A stretch of DNA of 64,000 bases from contig JANRKQ010000128.1 in assembly GCA_033763395.1 (NCBI GenBank), forward strand, positions 1 to 64,000. The letters are read 5' to 3'. The DNA comes from Xiheimicrobium sp033763395 (GTDB taxonomy: Bacteria; Myxococcota; Myxococcia; Myxococcales; Myxococcaceae). Position 1 is the stretch's first letter, and every line of letters begins with the position of its first letter. This document shows, piece after piece, positions 18,004-26,086 of this stretch. A program made the position numbers and the translations under genes. Under the pieces are notes generated by a model. That model saw nothing but the letters and a program-made list of their open reading frames with translations, did not search any database and was not told the origin of the DNA.

Positions 18004-18671
18004 GGCGTCGACCTTTCCGCGCGCGGACTGCCGCCGAACAACACGCCGAGCCGAAAGCTCAGCTGAGGAAGCGACGCACCCGGCAGCAGCGTGGCGCGAC
18101 CGGCCAGCACGGTGTCGAGCCCCACTTCGGGCAACACCTGCACGACCCCGCCAAGCGCCAACGCAAAGCCGACCGAGACGCCGCCCGAGAGCTCCCAGCC
18201 GAGGTTGAGGCCGCGCGCATCACCCGGGGCGACCACCTGTGCGAGCCGCGCTCCGAAGACGAAGCGGTGCGACCCGACGGGCACGTCCACGAGCACGGGC
18301 ACCGCGAGGCGACCGTAGAAGGGCCCGACGCCTGCGACGTTCGCGAAGGCGACGGCGAGGGTCGGCGCGAGGGAAACGGCGAGCTTCGTCTGACGCGCAG
18401 CTCCCGGGTCGACGAGCAACGTCTTTCCCTGCAGCTCGACGAGCCCGGGCCCCAGCCGAAGCCCCAGGTCGAAGCGGTCGGTCACGCCGTATCGAGCCGA
18501 CACGGCGATGGACGGCAGGACCGTTTGCCGCTCGTCGAAGCCCGTGATGGCAGCGCCCACCTCTGGCGCCACCTGGAGCCGGCCCTGACCGTTCGTGAGC
18601 GCGGTCTGCGTGAGCGTCGGCGCGCAGCTGCACGCCACCAGCACTGCACCCAGGAGCACCCCACCCCTCAC
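18000..18671 (-). CDS. Barrel-like outer-membrane protein with lipoprotein signal (partner A)
   Basis: A 223-residue protein with a signal and lipobox-like 'VACSC'. Alternating Gly/hydrophobic beta strands follow ('YGVTDRFDLGLRLGPG', 'AFANVAGVGPFYGRLAVPVL', 'GWELSGGVSVGFALALGGVV') with a C-terminal strand, as in small outer-membrane beta-barrels. It is first in a two-gene unit with propeller copy A. The region upstream (18672-18929) is AT-rich and holds repeated sites described separately. A similar but shorter barrel-like protein sits with propeller copy B at 20618. Confidence 0.72.
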   Translation of the reverse strand: MRGGVLLGAVLVACSCAPTLTQTALTNGQGRLQVAPEVGAAITGFDERQTVLPSIAVSARYGVTDRFDLGLRLGPGLVELQGKTLLVDPGAARQTKLAVSLAPTLAVAFANVAGVGPFYGRLAVPVLVDVPVGSHRFVFGARLAQVVAPGDARGLNLGWELSGGVSVGFALALGGVVQVLPEVGLDTVLAGRATLLPGASLPQLSFRLGVLFGGSPRAERSTP

Positions 18672-18776
18672 GCCGGCGCCTCGACGGAAGCACCTGACGG
18701 CTCCGGTCGGCCCTCAGCGCAACAGTCTCGAACACGCGCTTTCCAACGCGAACGAAGCACCAGAGAATTGATTAGA

Positions 18777-18811
18777 CTCACGCGGCTTGGATAAATCAGC
18801 CTCACGCGGCT
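18777..18811. promoter_or_regulatory. Direct repeats, likely operator for the TetR-flanked locus
   Basis: CTCACGCGGCT occurs twice in the same orientation (18777-18787 and 18801-18811), 24 bp apart start to start, about 106-140 bp upstream of the barrel A start. A 9-of-11 match to its reverse complement (CGCCGCGCGAG, 19581-19591) lies 22 bp upstream of the TetR start. In addition, AAATCAGCCTCA (18793-18804) recurs inverted as TGAGGCTGATTT (18903-18914). The AT-rich stretch between them contains AAGACC/GGTCTT arms. Repeats in a promoter region beside a TetR gene suggest binding sites; this is inference. Confidence 0.5.
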
Positions 18812-18929
18812 CGCAATGAGATGGGGGCGTCTCGAAAAAAGACCAGTAAATCAAGGTTATTAAAAGGGTCTTGGCGACAAGGTGGAGGGAAAACTCGCCA
18901 CTTGAGGCTGATTTTTCGCCCGTCCGGCT

Positions 18930-19559
18930 TCAGCGCGCCAGCTTCGGGAACCAACCCGCCAGGAACCGCTGGAGGTGGGTCTCGACGAACGCGTCGACGT
19001 CGAGCGGGCGACACTTCACGCCGTGCAGCGACTGCTGGTGCATCAGCGCGAGGATGACGGGCGACACGAGCGAGAGCGCGGCCTGTCTCGCGTCGACCTC
19101 GGAGAGGCCGGCGGCGTCGAGGCGCGAGGCGATGTGCCCTTCGAATGACGTGAGAATCGGCTCGAGCATGTTCGTGACGTACACCGGGCCGAGCTCGGCC
19201 TTAGTGAGGCCCCACAAGAGGCCCGAGGTGAAGAGCGAGCCGACTCCGACGCCCCAGGCGAAGACGAGCCGGTGGAGCGACAGGCGCAGGGCCTCTTCGA
19301 GCGACAACGACGCAGACACGGGAAACGCCGCGCCCGCACGGTCCGACAAGACGCGCAGGTGCTCCAGCATCGCGTGGAGCAGGGCGTCGCGTGTGGGGAA
19401 GTAGTGCCGCAGCGTCGCGCGCGAGACGCCCGAGGCCTCGGCGAGCTCGGCGAAGGACGAGGCCTCGGGGTTCGTCGACACCGCGTGCACGACGCGATCG
19501 AGGAGGTCGCGACGGGACTCTTCGAAGTCAGCGTTCCGTCTGCCGGCGGGCCTGCTCAT
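18930..19559 (-). CDS. TetR-family transcriptional regulator
   Basis: A 209-residue regulator. The N-terminal HTH is clear: 'RRDLLDRVVHAVSTNPEASS', then 'SFAELAEASGVSRATLRHYF' with the TetR-type recognition helix and 'FPTRDALLHAMLEHL'. The C-terminal helical domain is the ligand-binding and dimer part. ATG 19559 is chosen; an in-frame ATG 9 bp upstream is equally possible. It lies between two related envelope gene pairs, one read downstream on its own strand and one divergent, and most likely controls both. Confidence 0.9.
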   Translation of the reverse strand: MSRPAGRRNADFEESRRDLLDRVVHAVSTNPEASSFAELAEASGVSRATLRHYFPTRDALLHAMLEHLRVLSDRAGAAFPVSASLSLEEALRLSLHRLVFAWGVGVGSLFTSGLLWGLTKAELGPVYVTNMLEPILTSFEGHIASRLDAAGLSEVDARQAALSLVSPVILALMHQQSLHGVKCRPLDVDAFVETHLQRFLAGWFPKLAR

Positions 19560-19787
19560 GGGAAACACCTACTCCACCGACGCCGCGCGAGTCAGCGGGA
19601 CGTGGTGGGTGCGGTCGGAACGCGAGCTCCAGTGCCGGCCCCTCACCAGCGTGAAGCACCTGAAACGTCTACAGAACCGGAACAAGGGGTCTACCAGGCA
19701 TACCTTAAGATATTGATTTTATGGCCTTCGACCGCATCCCTGAGTGAATCGCGAGCGCGCCCCCAGGCGTCGGAATAGAAGAGTCTC

Positions 19788-20621
19788 ATGAGGCTAAAAT
19801 ACATCATTCCCTTCGTGATGGCGACCCAGGTGGCCTGCTTCCCCTCGGTCGGGAGCGCCGGAATGGAGCTCGACCCGGCCGGCCGCCTGGTCGTGAGCCG
19901 CGTCTGGACCAACGAGTTCTTCGTGCTCGACCCTCGCACGGGCGAAACGCTCGAGACCCTGCGCGACGGCATCGTCAGGCCCGATGACGTCACCGCGGAC
20001 TCGAGCGGCACGCTCTTCTACACCGCCATCTTTGCCGGCGAGGTGCGCTCCTTTCGGGCGGGCGAGGGCTCGAAGCTCGTGGGCAGGGTTCCCGGCGCCA
20101 ACGCCATCACCTTCGACCGCAAGGGCCGTCTCTTCGTCGCCGAGTGCTTCACCGGCGAAGACCTCTACGAGGTGGACCCAACCGGGGCGATGGCGCCGCG
20201 CCTCGTCGTGAACGGCCTCGGCCGCGACTGCGCGATGAACGGCATGGTGGCCGGCGCCGACGACCGGCTCTACGGCGCGCAGCCCAACCTGGGCCGGCTG
20301 GTGGCCTTCGACCCCGACAGCGGCTCGCTCGAGGTGCTCGCCGAGGGCGTTGGCGCGAAGAGCTACGGCGTCGGTTTTCTCCCTGACGGTACGCTGCTGG
20401 CGCTGACGGGCGGAAAGCTCGTCGAGGTCGACCGTGAGCGCCGAACGTTCACGACGTGGGCGACGCTCCCTTTCGACGGAGACAACCTTCTGCCGTGGAC
20501 CAACGGCGAGGTGTTCGTCTCGTCACCGTCGACCGGTGAAGTCATCGCGGTGAAGAGGGGCGGCGAGGGTCGCACGCTGCTCGAGGGCGCCACGGGGCGC
20601 AGCTTCGGGGCGACGCCATGA
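19788..20621 (+). CDS. Beta-propeller envelope protein, SMP-30/gluconolactonase-like (copy B)
   Basis: A 277-residue paralogue of the lipoprotein at 17176. Its signal (MRLKYIIPFVMATQVACF) ends with a lipobox-like 'VAC'. Shared blocks are 'RPDDVTADSSGTLFYTAIFA', 'ANAITFDRKGRLFVAECF', 'CAMNGMVAGADDRLYGAQPN' and 'LEVLAEGVGAKSYGV'. The upstream region (19660-19787) is unusually AT-rich for this genome and probably holds its promoter. Its stop overlaps the start of the next gene (ATGA), mirroring the coupling seen in module A but with the gene order reversed. An AGAAG ribosome site precedes ATG 19788. Confidence 0.85.
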   Translation: MRLKYIIPFVMATQVACFPSVGSAGMELDPAGRLVVSRVWTNEFFVLDPRTGETLETLRDGIVRPDDVTADSSGTLFYTAIFAGEVRSFRAGEGSKLVGRVPGANAITFDRKGRLFVAECFTGEDLYEVDPTGAMAPRLVVNGLGRDCAMNGMVAGADDRLYGAQPNLGRLVAFDPDSGSLEVLAEGVGAKSYGVGFLPDGTLLALTGGKLVEVDRERRTFTTWATLPFDGDNLLPWTNGEVFVSSPSTGEVIAVKRGGEGRTLLEGATGRSFGATP

Positions 20622-21103
20622 TGTCCACGTTGCTGTCGGCGCTGGTGTTGGCCGCTCCCGAGCCGCTCGCGCTCGACGTGGGCCTCGCGGCCTCGTCGAA
20701 CTTCTCGCCTGAGGTCTTCTTCGCGCAGCGCACGGGCCCACGCCTCTCGCTCGGGCTGACTGGCCTGCCGCTGGGCCCCCTGAACCTCGGCGCGCGGGTC
20801 GGGCTTCAGTACGACTTCACGCTTCACCGGGCGTTCGAGCTCCAGGCCCAGGTGCACGCGTCTCGTCGCTTCGGCCTCTTCGAGCCCTCGCTCGGCGTCG
20901 GAACGAACGTCTTCCTCGAGGCCGGTCGTGGCGCGCAGGTGTTCGGTGTCCTCGGGCTCTCGCTGCGGCCGGGCCAGGTGGTTGACGTCTTCCTCGACCT
21001 CGCGCCGGGAGTGCTGGTCGACCGCTTCGGGCCGAGCCCGTGGCTGATGGTCGCGCTCGGCGTTCGATTCCACCTCGAGCTGCCGCTGGGGCCTCGAGGC
21101 TGA
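20618..21103 (+). CDS. Barrel-like envelope protein (partner B)
   Basis: A 161-residue exported protein with a short signal (MMSTLLSALVLAAPEPLA). Alternating beta-strand sequence follows: 'LDVGLAASSNFSPEVFF', 'LNLGARVGLQYDFTLHRAFE', 'LEAGRGAQVFGVLGLSLRP' and a C-terminal 'WLMVALGVRFHLELPL'. It looks like a small outer-membrane barrel, shorter than partner A and without its lipobox. It overlaps propeller B by 4 bp, so the pair is co-translated. The match to partner A is structural rather than obvious in sequence. Confidence 0.7.
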   Translation: MMSTLLSALVLAAPEPLALDVGLAASSNFSPEVFFAQRTGPRLSLGLTGLPLGPLNLGARVGLQYDFTLHRAFELQAQVHASRRFGLFEPSLGVGTNVFLEAGRGAQVFGVLGLSLRPGQVVDVFLDLAPGVLVDRFGPSPWLMVALGVRFHLELPLGPRG

Positions 21104-21150
21104 AGCACTGAGCATTCTCGCCGGACGGTGTCGGTTCTTCGCAGGCGAGG

Positions 21151-21549
21151 TCAGGTGGCGCTCCGGCCCAGGGTGATGACCGTCAAGCCTGCCGCGAACA
21201 CCCAATCGAACACGCTGCAGAAGGGCACGTACCAGCGTGGCATGCGGGTCGAAACAGCGCGCAGGTGATGTGCCACGTCCCAGGCTCCGTGCGCCGCCAG
21301 CGCAGCGGCCGTCGCGAGCGGTGACCAGGAGAGCGTGACCCAGGATGCTCCCAGAAACACCGCTGCCACGATGACCTCGACGATGACCGCACGGGGGCGG
21401 CCATCACTGAGCGCGAAGCCGACGTAGATGCCGGCAATGAGCGCCAGCGTCAGGGCCGCGAGCTGGTGCGAAGCCGACGCGCTGAGCGCGACGTGAGCCG
21501 GCAACGTCGCGACCGCCAGGACCGAACCCACCAGCGCAGGGCTTCGCAC
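21151..21549 (-). CDS. Integral membrane protein, possibly DUF6010-like
   Basis: A 132-residue protein with four hydrophobic segments and a conserved-looking block, 'LAAHGAWDVAHHLRA' then 'MPRWYVPFCSVFDWVFAA'. The His/Asp-rich motif between helices reminds me of the DUF6010 membrane family, from memory only. It starts with GTG 21549, 3 bp after the stop of the thioesterase gene, so the genes at 22422, 21981 and 21549 look like one minus-strand operon. Function unknown. Confidence 0.7.
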   Translation of the reverse strand: MRSPALVGSVLAVATLPAHVALSASASHQLAALTLALIAGIYVGFALSDGRPRAVIVEVIVAAVFLGASWVTLSWSPLATAAALAAHGAWDVAHHLRAVSTRMPRWYVPFCSVFDWVFAAGLTVITLGRSAT

Positions 21550-21552
21550 CCG

Positions 21553-21981
21553 TCAGCCTCCCGCCCTGCGGAGCGCCCAGGTGATGCGCAGCTCGGCGAC
21601 CTCGACGTCCACCCGGTCGACGAGCTTGACGACGATGTCGAGGTTCGTGCGGCGCTCCTGCTCGAGAGCCCGCAGCACCTCGTCCACCGGCCGCACCAGC
21701 TCGGCCACGGCGCGAATGCGGCCCACCGCGGGCTTGCGGTACTCGATGGTGGCCGAGCGGGTGACGGCCCGCGCCTCGACGAAGAGGCTGCCGAGCGCAC
21801 GCAAGGCGCACAGCCCCGAGGCCGCTTCGGCCAGCGAGAAGAGCGCTCCGGCGTGCATCGTGCCGATGTGGTTCGACACGTCTTCCGTCAGGTCGAGCGA
21901 CAGCCCGTCACCTTGCCCCTCGAGGCGGAGGTGACGGTTGAAGGGGACGCTCAGCACCTGCGACTGCAGCTCGAAGGACAC
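21553..21981 (-). CDS. Hotdog-fold thioesterase, PaaI/DUF4442 type
   Basis: A 142-residue protein of the usual single-domain hotdog length. The signature 'VSNHIGTMHAGALFSLAEAASG' holds the HxGxxxxLxE-like helix of PaaI/YigI acyl-CoA thioesterases, followed by beta strands 'ARAVTRSATIEYRKPAVGRI'. The likely reaction is hydrolysis of acyl-CoA thioesters, with substrate unknown. GTG start. It is the middle gene of a three-gene minus-strand operon with two membrane proteins. Confidence 0.83.
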   Translation of the reverse strand: MSFELQSQVLSVPFNRHLRLEGQGDGLSLDLTEDVSNHIGTMHAGALFSLAEAASGLCALRALGSLFVEARAVTRSATIEYRKPAVGRIRAVAELVRPVDEVLRALEQERRTNLDIVVKLVDRVDVEVAELRITWALRRAGG

Positions 21982-22014
21982 GCGTTTTCTCCTCTCGACG
22001 ACGACGGGTCAGGG

Positions 22015-22422
22015 TCAACGGAACAACTGCCAACAGATGTGCGCCCAGGCGGCCGTGAGGGCGAACGCGCTCACGCCCGACAGGGTGGTGGCGAGCCGCT
22101 GCCGCACGGGGCCGGCGAAGACGAAGGCGTCGATGCCGACCCCGCGGAAGAGGTACGGCACCGCGTTGAGCCAACCGCCGGCGATGAGGGCGCCGGTGAG
22201 CGGGCCTTCGGCCTCGAGCGGGTGGAAGTGGTGAATGACGGCCGCCAGCCCCTGCGTGAGGGCCAGCAGAATCCAGTCGAGGTGGGCGGCCAGCAGGGCC
22301 TTGCCCGAGACGAGGCCCGCGAACCGTTTTCCCCACGGCTGGAGCGGCACCAACATCCACCAGCCGAGGAGTGAAGCGACGAGCACCTGCGCGGCAGCGT
22401 TCTTGAGCAGAAGAGCGGTCAT
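22015..22422 (-). CDS. Small membrane protein upstream of the thioesterase
   Basis: A 135-residue protein with four predicted helices. It contains 'HLDWILLALTQGLAAVIHHF' and 'GGWLNAVPYLFRGVGIDAFV', a layout like membrane proteins with a His-rich helix. ATG 22422 is chosen because it opens the first helix (MTALLLKNAAAQVLVASLLG); the longer upstream reading is antisense to the AraC gene. It leads the operon with the thioesterase (33-bp gap). If the AraC gene starts at 22421, the two start codons overlap head to head. Confidence 0.68.
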   Translation of the reverse strand: MTALLLKNAAAQVLVASLLGWWMLVPLQPWGKRFAGLVSGKALLAAHLDWILLALTQGLAAVIHHFHPLEAEGPLTGALIAGGWLNAVPYLFRGVGIDAFVFAGPVRQRLATTLSGVSAFALTAAWAHICWQLFR

Positions 22423-22483
22423 GGCGTGCGCCCGTCCTGTCGCGGGCGTGTGGTACGAGTCGCACGGCGTGGACCCCTCGCGC

Positions 22484-23146
22484 ATGAACGAAGCTGCACC
22501 GTGGCAGGGCCGCATCTGGCGCTCTTCGGGCGCGGCGGTCTTCCAGGGCCGTGGCGGGCCCACCGCCACGCACGCCCACCCGGCCTACAAGTTCGTGCTG
22601 GGCGCGCGCGTCGAGGGCGCCACGGCGCGCGAGGGCAACTGCCTGCTGGTGCCGCCGGGCAGCCCCCACGTCGTGGCCGCCGACGACGTGGTGACGCTCG
22701 TGTACCTCGACGCGCGCGTCTACGACGCCGACGCGGCACGGCGCCTGGGGGCTCGCCTCGCACGGGCCGGCGCCCGGTCCGACTTCGAGGCGATGAGCGA
22801 CGACGTGCGCGCGCTGCCGACGACGGCGCACGAGAGCGAGGTGCGGGTGCTGCTCGAGCGCTTCATGGCCGGAGAGCGCAGGGGCGACATCGCCCGCTGG
22901 CTCGGCCGCTCGACCTCGCACGTCACCCACCGCGTCTCGGGCTCGACCGGCATCGCGCTCCGGGCGTGGCGCACCTGGAGCCGCGTGTTGCACTCGGTCG
23001 ACCTCATCGGCCAGGGTGCCACCGTCACCGAGGCCGCGCACGAGGCCGGCTTCGCCGACTCGCCCCACCTGTGGAGACAGTGCCGCTCGACGCTGGGCAT
23101 CTCGCCCAGCACGCTGGCCGGCTCGCGCTTCGTCTTCGCGCGGTGA
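22484..23146 (+). CDS. AraC-family transcriptional regulator
   Basis: A 220-residue regulator with an N-terminal cupin-like sensor ('THAHPAYKFVLGARVEG', 'LLVPPGSPHVVAADD') and a C-terminal two-HTH AraC domain. 'DIARWLGRSTSHVTHRVSGS' is the first HTH and 'TVTEAAHEAGFADSPHLWRQ' followed by 'CRSTLGISPSTL' the second. ATG 22484 is chosen because the sensor starts there; ATG 22421 is in frame and possible. It is divergent from the thioesterase operon and is the natural candidate to control it. Confidence 0.87.
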   Translation: MNEAAPWQGRIWRSSGAAVFQGRGGPTATHAHPAYKFVLGARVEGATAREGNCLLVPPGSPHVVAADDVVTLVYLDARVYDADAARRLGARLARAGARSDFEAMSDDVRALPTTAHESEVRVLLERFMAGERRGDIARWLGRSTSHVTHRVSGSTGIALRAWRTWSRVLHSVDLIGQGATVTEAAHEAGFADSPHLWRQCRSTLGISPSTLAGSRFVFAR

Positions 23147-23154
23147 GGTGGGCT

Positions 23155-23345
23155 TCACGGGAGCGCGCCTCCCGCGACCCAGGCCTCGAGCACGCGCACC
23201 AGCGTTCGGTTCGCCTCGTGCCAGCGCAGCGCGCCAGGTGGCATCAAGCTCCCGTCGGAGCAGCCGGTGAGACGGCGAAGCAGCAGGCTCTGCGCCGGCG
23301 CGCCAGCGTTGACGAGCGGGGCACCTTCATCGGCAGCGGGTGCAA
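23155..23345 (-). pseudogene. C-terminal remnant of a cytochrome-c-like secreted protein
   Basis: Read on the minus strand, the last 50 or so codons give 'GAPLVNAGAPAQSLLLRRL', 'GCSDGSLMPPGALRWHEANR' and 'VRVLEAWVAGGALP' before a TGA at 23155. The 'S-x-L-L-x-x-L-x-G ... MPP ... L-x-x-W-x-x-x-GA' pattern closes many secreted c-type cytochrome-like proteins. Sequence further upstream reads well only in another frame ('VVPAFVKADADALRLAALL'), so there is a frameshift near 23310, and the heme-binding N-terminus is missing. It fills most of the 249-bp gap between two genes. Confidence 0.5.
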
Positions 23346-23395
23346 CAGGGCCGCGAGGCGCAGGGCGTCGGCGTCGGCCTTCACGAAGGCCGGGA

Positions 23396-24469
23396 CTACG
23401 GCGCGCGCTCCAGCGGCCAACTCATGACTTGCGACTTGTTCGGCGGTTCGACCCACGGGCCACACTTCGCGGCTGACGCCTCGAGAAGAAACTCGACGCC
23501 GGGCTGGGCTTCGAGGGCCGAGCGAAGCTTCACGGCGACGTAGCCATCAGCCTCAGCGCCCGGAGAGAAGGGCGTCACCGGCGCCACGAAGCCAACGGCG
23601 AGCGGGCGTCCACCGATGCGCGCGTAGAGCCGCTGTTCCACGGCGCAGGCCTTCCACGCCAGGCCTTCCGGGCGGGGGTTGTATCGGAACCCGAGCCCAC
23701 CGAGCCCAGCAGCAGGAGGGTCCCCAAGCTCGCCCTTCACCCAGCCTTGCCACACCCAGTCAATGCCAACGGCGATGCGTACCCAACCATCGCGCACTTC
23801 GAGTTGACGCACGAGGAGTGGTTCCTTGCCGGAGGAGAGCGTACCGAGGCGCGCGCCACCGGGCGCATCGAGCAGGGGCACTGCCGCAGTGACGTCGAGC
23901 GCCCGGACGGGCGCGTTGGGGTCGACGCCAGCCCACTGAAGGGCGTCACCTTCCTGGGGGTAGAGCGACAGGGCCTCACAGGACACCTCGGCAACGGCAG
24001 GCTCGTCGGGTGTGAACACCTGGAGCGCCTCGGCTTCGGGCGCCACACGCACCCGGTTGTTTCCGGGGGCGTCGACCACGCGCAGGGCCGTTCCGCGACC
24101 CAGCATCCCGGCCTTGCCGAAGGGCAGACTGGCCATCGAGAAGAAGACAGGCTCTTCGCTCGCGGCGACGTCGGCGAAGAGTCGAATGCCGTCGCCCTCC
24201 CAGACACCTTCGAGCACGAAGTGCGGACCAGCGAGTTTCAGGCCGCCAGTCAGCTTCGCGCCCGTCCACCGATTCTTGTCTCCCGAGCCGGAAGGCCACG
24301 TCGCCATGGGCACGCCGGTGTTCGGCGCGAGGAGCACGGAGGTGTCGAACCAGAACGTCGGCTGCTGCCAGCTGCAAACATTCGTCGAGTCGCGCCAGCG
24401 GTACCAATCGCCCCGCGACACCGGGGCCCGCGCACAACCCACCACGACCAGTAACACAGGAACACACAT
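23396..24469 (-). CDS. Hypothetical lipoprotein
   Basis: A 357-residue lipoprotein with a very short signal ending VVGC (MCVPVLLVVVGC). An ATG two codons earlier is equally possible. The mature part has a Trp-rich start ('DWYRWRDSTNVCSWQQPTFW') and a central SH3-like stretch, 'AAVPLLDAPGGARLGTLSSG' followed by 'VRDGWVRIAVGIDWVWQGWV', which matches bacterial SH3-type domains. The last third is unassigned. It may bind cell wall. It lies downstream of the decayed exporter genes on the same strand. Confidence 0.72.
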   Translation of the reverse strand: MCVPVLLVVVGCARAPVSRGDWYRWRDSTNVCSWQQPTFWFDTSVLLAPNTGVPMATWPSGSGDKNRWTGAKLTGGLKLAGPHFVLEGVWEGDGIRLFADVAASEEPVFFSMASLPFGKAGMLGRGTALRVVDAPGNNRVRVAPEAEALQVFTPDEPAVAEVSCEALSLYPQEGDALQWAGVDPNAPVRALDVTAAVPLLDAPGGARLGTLSSGKEPLLVRQLEVRDGWVRIAVGIDWVWQGWVKGELGDPPAAGLGGLGFRYNPRPEGLAWKACAVEQRLYARIGGRPLAVGFVAPVTPFSPGAEADGYVAVKLRSALEAQPGVEFLLEASAAKCGPWVEPPNKSQVMSWPLERAP

Positions 24470-24507
24470 GCGCATAGATGGCGCGCCCTACCAGCAGGGC
24501 CGCAACC

Positions 24508-24912
24508 TCACCACTCGGGTTTGCCGTGGCAAGTGACCGTTCGGGCGACCTCGCTGCCCGCCTCACGGCACCCGCTGTACGTCGTCGACGACGTTTCGAC
24601 CTGAAGGAGGAGCTCCAGCCGCTGCGCTCTGACTTCCCACCACGACTCCTCGAGTGAGTCCCGGCGCAGCGTGACCCGCTGCGCCTGGGTCGTCCCATGG
24701 AGCGGCTGACCGAACAACGTCACCTCACCGGCCTGAAGTGACCGCAGACACGCGAGCAGCGTGAGCAGCGTCGTCTTCCCAGAGCCCGAGGCGCCTCTCA
24801 ACACGACGACCTCTCCGCGGCCGACGGTCAGAGAGACCTGGCGAAGAACCTCGGTTCGGAGCGGGCCCTCACCAAACGCATACGTCACGCCGTGCGCGTC
24901 GATGGCGTGCAT
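24508..24912 (-). pseudogene. Truncated DevA-like ABC ATPase fused to an unrelated tail
   Basis: The first 80 or so residues are a normal DevA-type ATP-binding start: 'VTYAFGEGPLRTEVLRQVSL', then an intact Walker A (GASGSGKTT) and 'LLTLLACLRSLQAGEVTLFG'. After 'VTLRRDSLE' the family sequence stops. The Q-loop, LSGGQ signature, Walker B and H-loop are all missing. The remaining 45 residues (WWEVRAQRLELLLQVETSST and on) look like the end of a different protein. A deletion joining two genes explains this. It starts 1 bp past the DevC stop, as expected for a devBCA operon, but cannot hydrolyse ATP. Confidence 0.85.
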
Positions 24913-24913
24913 C

Positions 24914-26086
24914 TCAGTAGAGCTCCGCGGGGTCGGCGCTGCGGAGCTTGCGCGCTGCCAGCAGTCCCGAGGCGCTCGAGGCGACGAGCGCGCCGATGAG
25001 GACGATGCTGAAGCGGGTCGACGTGATGACCATGGGCCAGCCAGTCGCGCCACCAATCGCGCCGTGGAGGAGCGAAGCAACGGCCGCCCCCGGAATGAAA
25101 CCTCCCAGCGCGAGAATCGCCGCCTGTTCCAGCACGATGCCGACGAAGAGCCCGTCGCTGTGGCCAAGCGCCTTGAGGGTGGCGTACTCGCGCAGATGGT
25201 CGCTCACCTCGGTCGAGAGCACCTGGAAGACGAGCACCACGCCGACGATGATGCCCATCACCGCGCCAAAGCCGAAGAGCACCCCGACCGGAGACCCCGT
25301 CGTCTGCCGCCGACTCGGGAACGCGCCGAGGTCCACGAAGCGCTGCACCCGGCTCTCCACGGCAGGAAAGCGGGCGGCGAGGTCGGTGAGGACCTGAGGG
25401 GCGTCGGCGCCGGGGCGCAAGGCGACCAGGACGTGGTTCACCGCCGCCGGGTCGCGCTGGGGAAAGAGTCTCCCGAAGGTGGCGGGCGACACGATGAGGG
25501 AACCGTCGTTCTCGAAGCCCGGGCCCTGCTCGAAGGTCCCGACCACGGCGAGCGTCGAGTCCGGGAGTTTGAGCAGCGGCGGCTCGGCGCCCGAGGTCAG
25601 CAACGCCGGTGGGAGGCCCCGGGTCTTCGCATCGATGAGCGCCGAGCCGACGACCTCGAGCGCCTAGGCGTGCACCGCGATGGAAGGAGGCCCGAACCGC
25701 GCGAGCGAGGCGGGCTCGAGGCCGTACACCGTCAGCGTGAGGCTGCGCTCGCCCGCCACCTTGTACGAGACCGCCGCGACGGAGAGTCCGGTGGAGTCAG
25801 CGACGCCCGGGCTGGCGAGGACCTCGAAGACGCGGCGACGTGGCACGAACGCGCCCTCGGTGAGGCTGCGCACGTCGGGCCCCGAGAGCACCAGCTCGGC
25901 CCGGAAGAACCCGTAGGGGCGTCGCACCGCACCCTCGAGCCCGGTGAGGATTCCCGTCTGGAAGAAGACCAGCGTGACGGCGAAGGCCACCCCAGCGATG
26001 CCAGTGGCGAAGCGCCCGGCTCGATGCGTGAGCTGCAGCCAACCGATGGGCAGCCGGCCCAGCAGCACCTCGATGAGCCGGGTCAT
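24914..26086 (-). pseudogene. DevC-type ABC permease with an in-frame TAG
   Basis: Two open stretches (26086-25667 and 25663-24914) lie in the same frame and together give a full-length permease of about 390 residues, split only by a TAG at 25664-25666. The N-part has the first helix and 'AFAVTLVFFQTGILTGLEGAV'. The C-part carries 'GVLFGFGAVMGIIVGVVLVF', 'HLREYATLKALGHSDG' and the last helices, typical of DevC/MacB-like FtsX-family permeases. Its start overlaps the adaptor stop (ATGA). Sequence on both sides of the TAG is well kept, so the stop is recent or an error. An in-frame ATG at 25603 could restart the C-half. Confidence 0.87.

Noticed and set aside
18821..19057. Basic 78-codon plus-strand frame beside the TetR gene
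   Set aside because: Half of it is antisense to tetR, and the rest crosses the AT-rich repeat region; no family seen.
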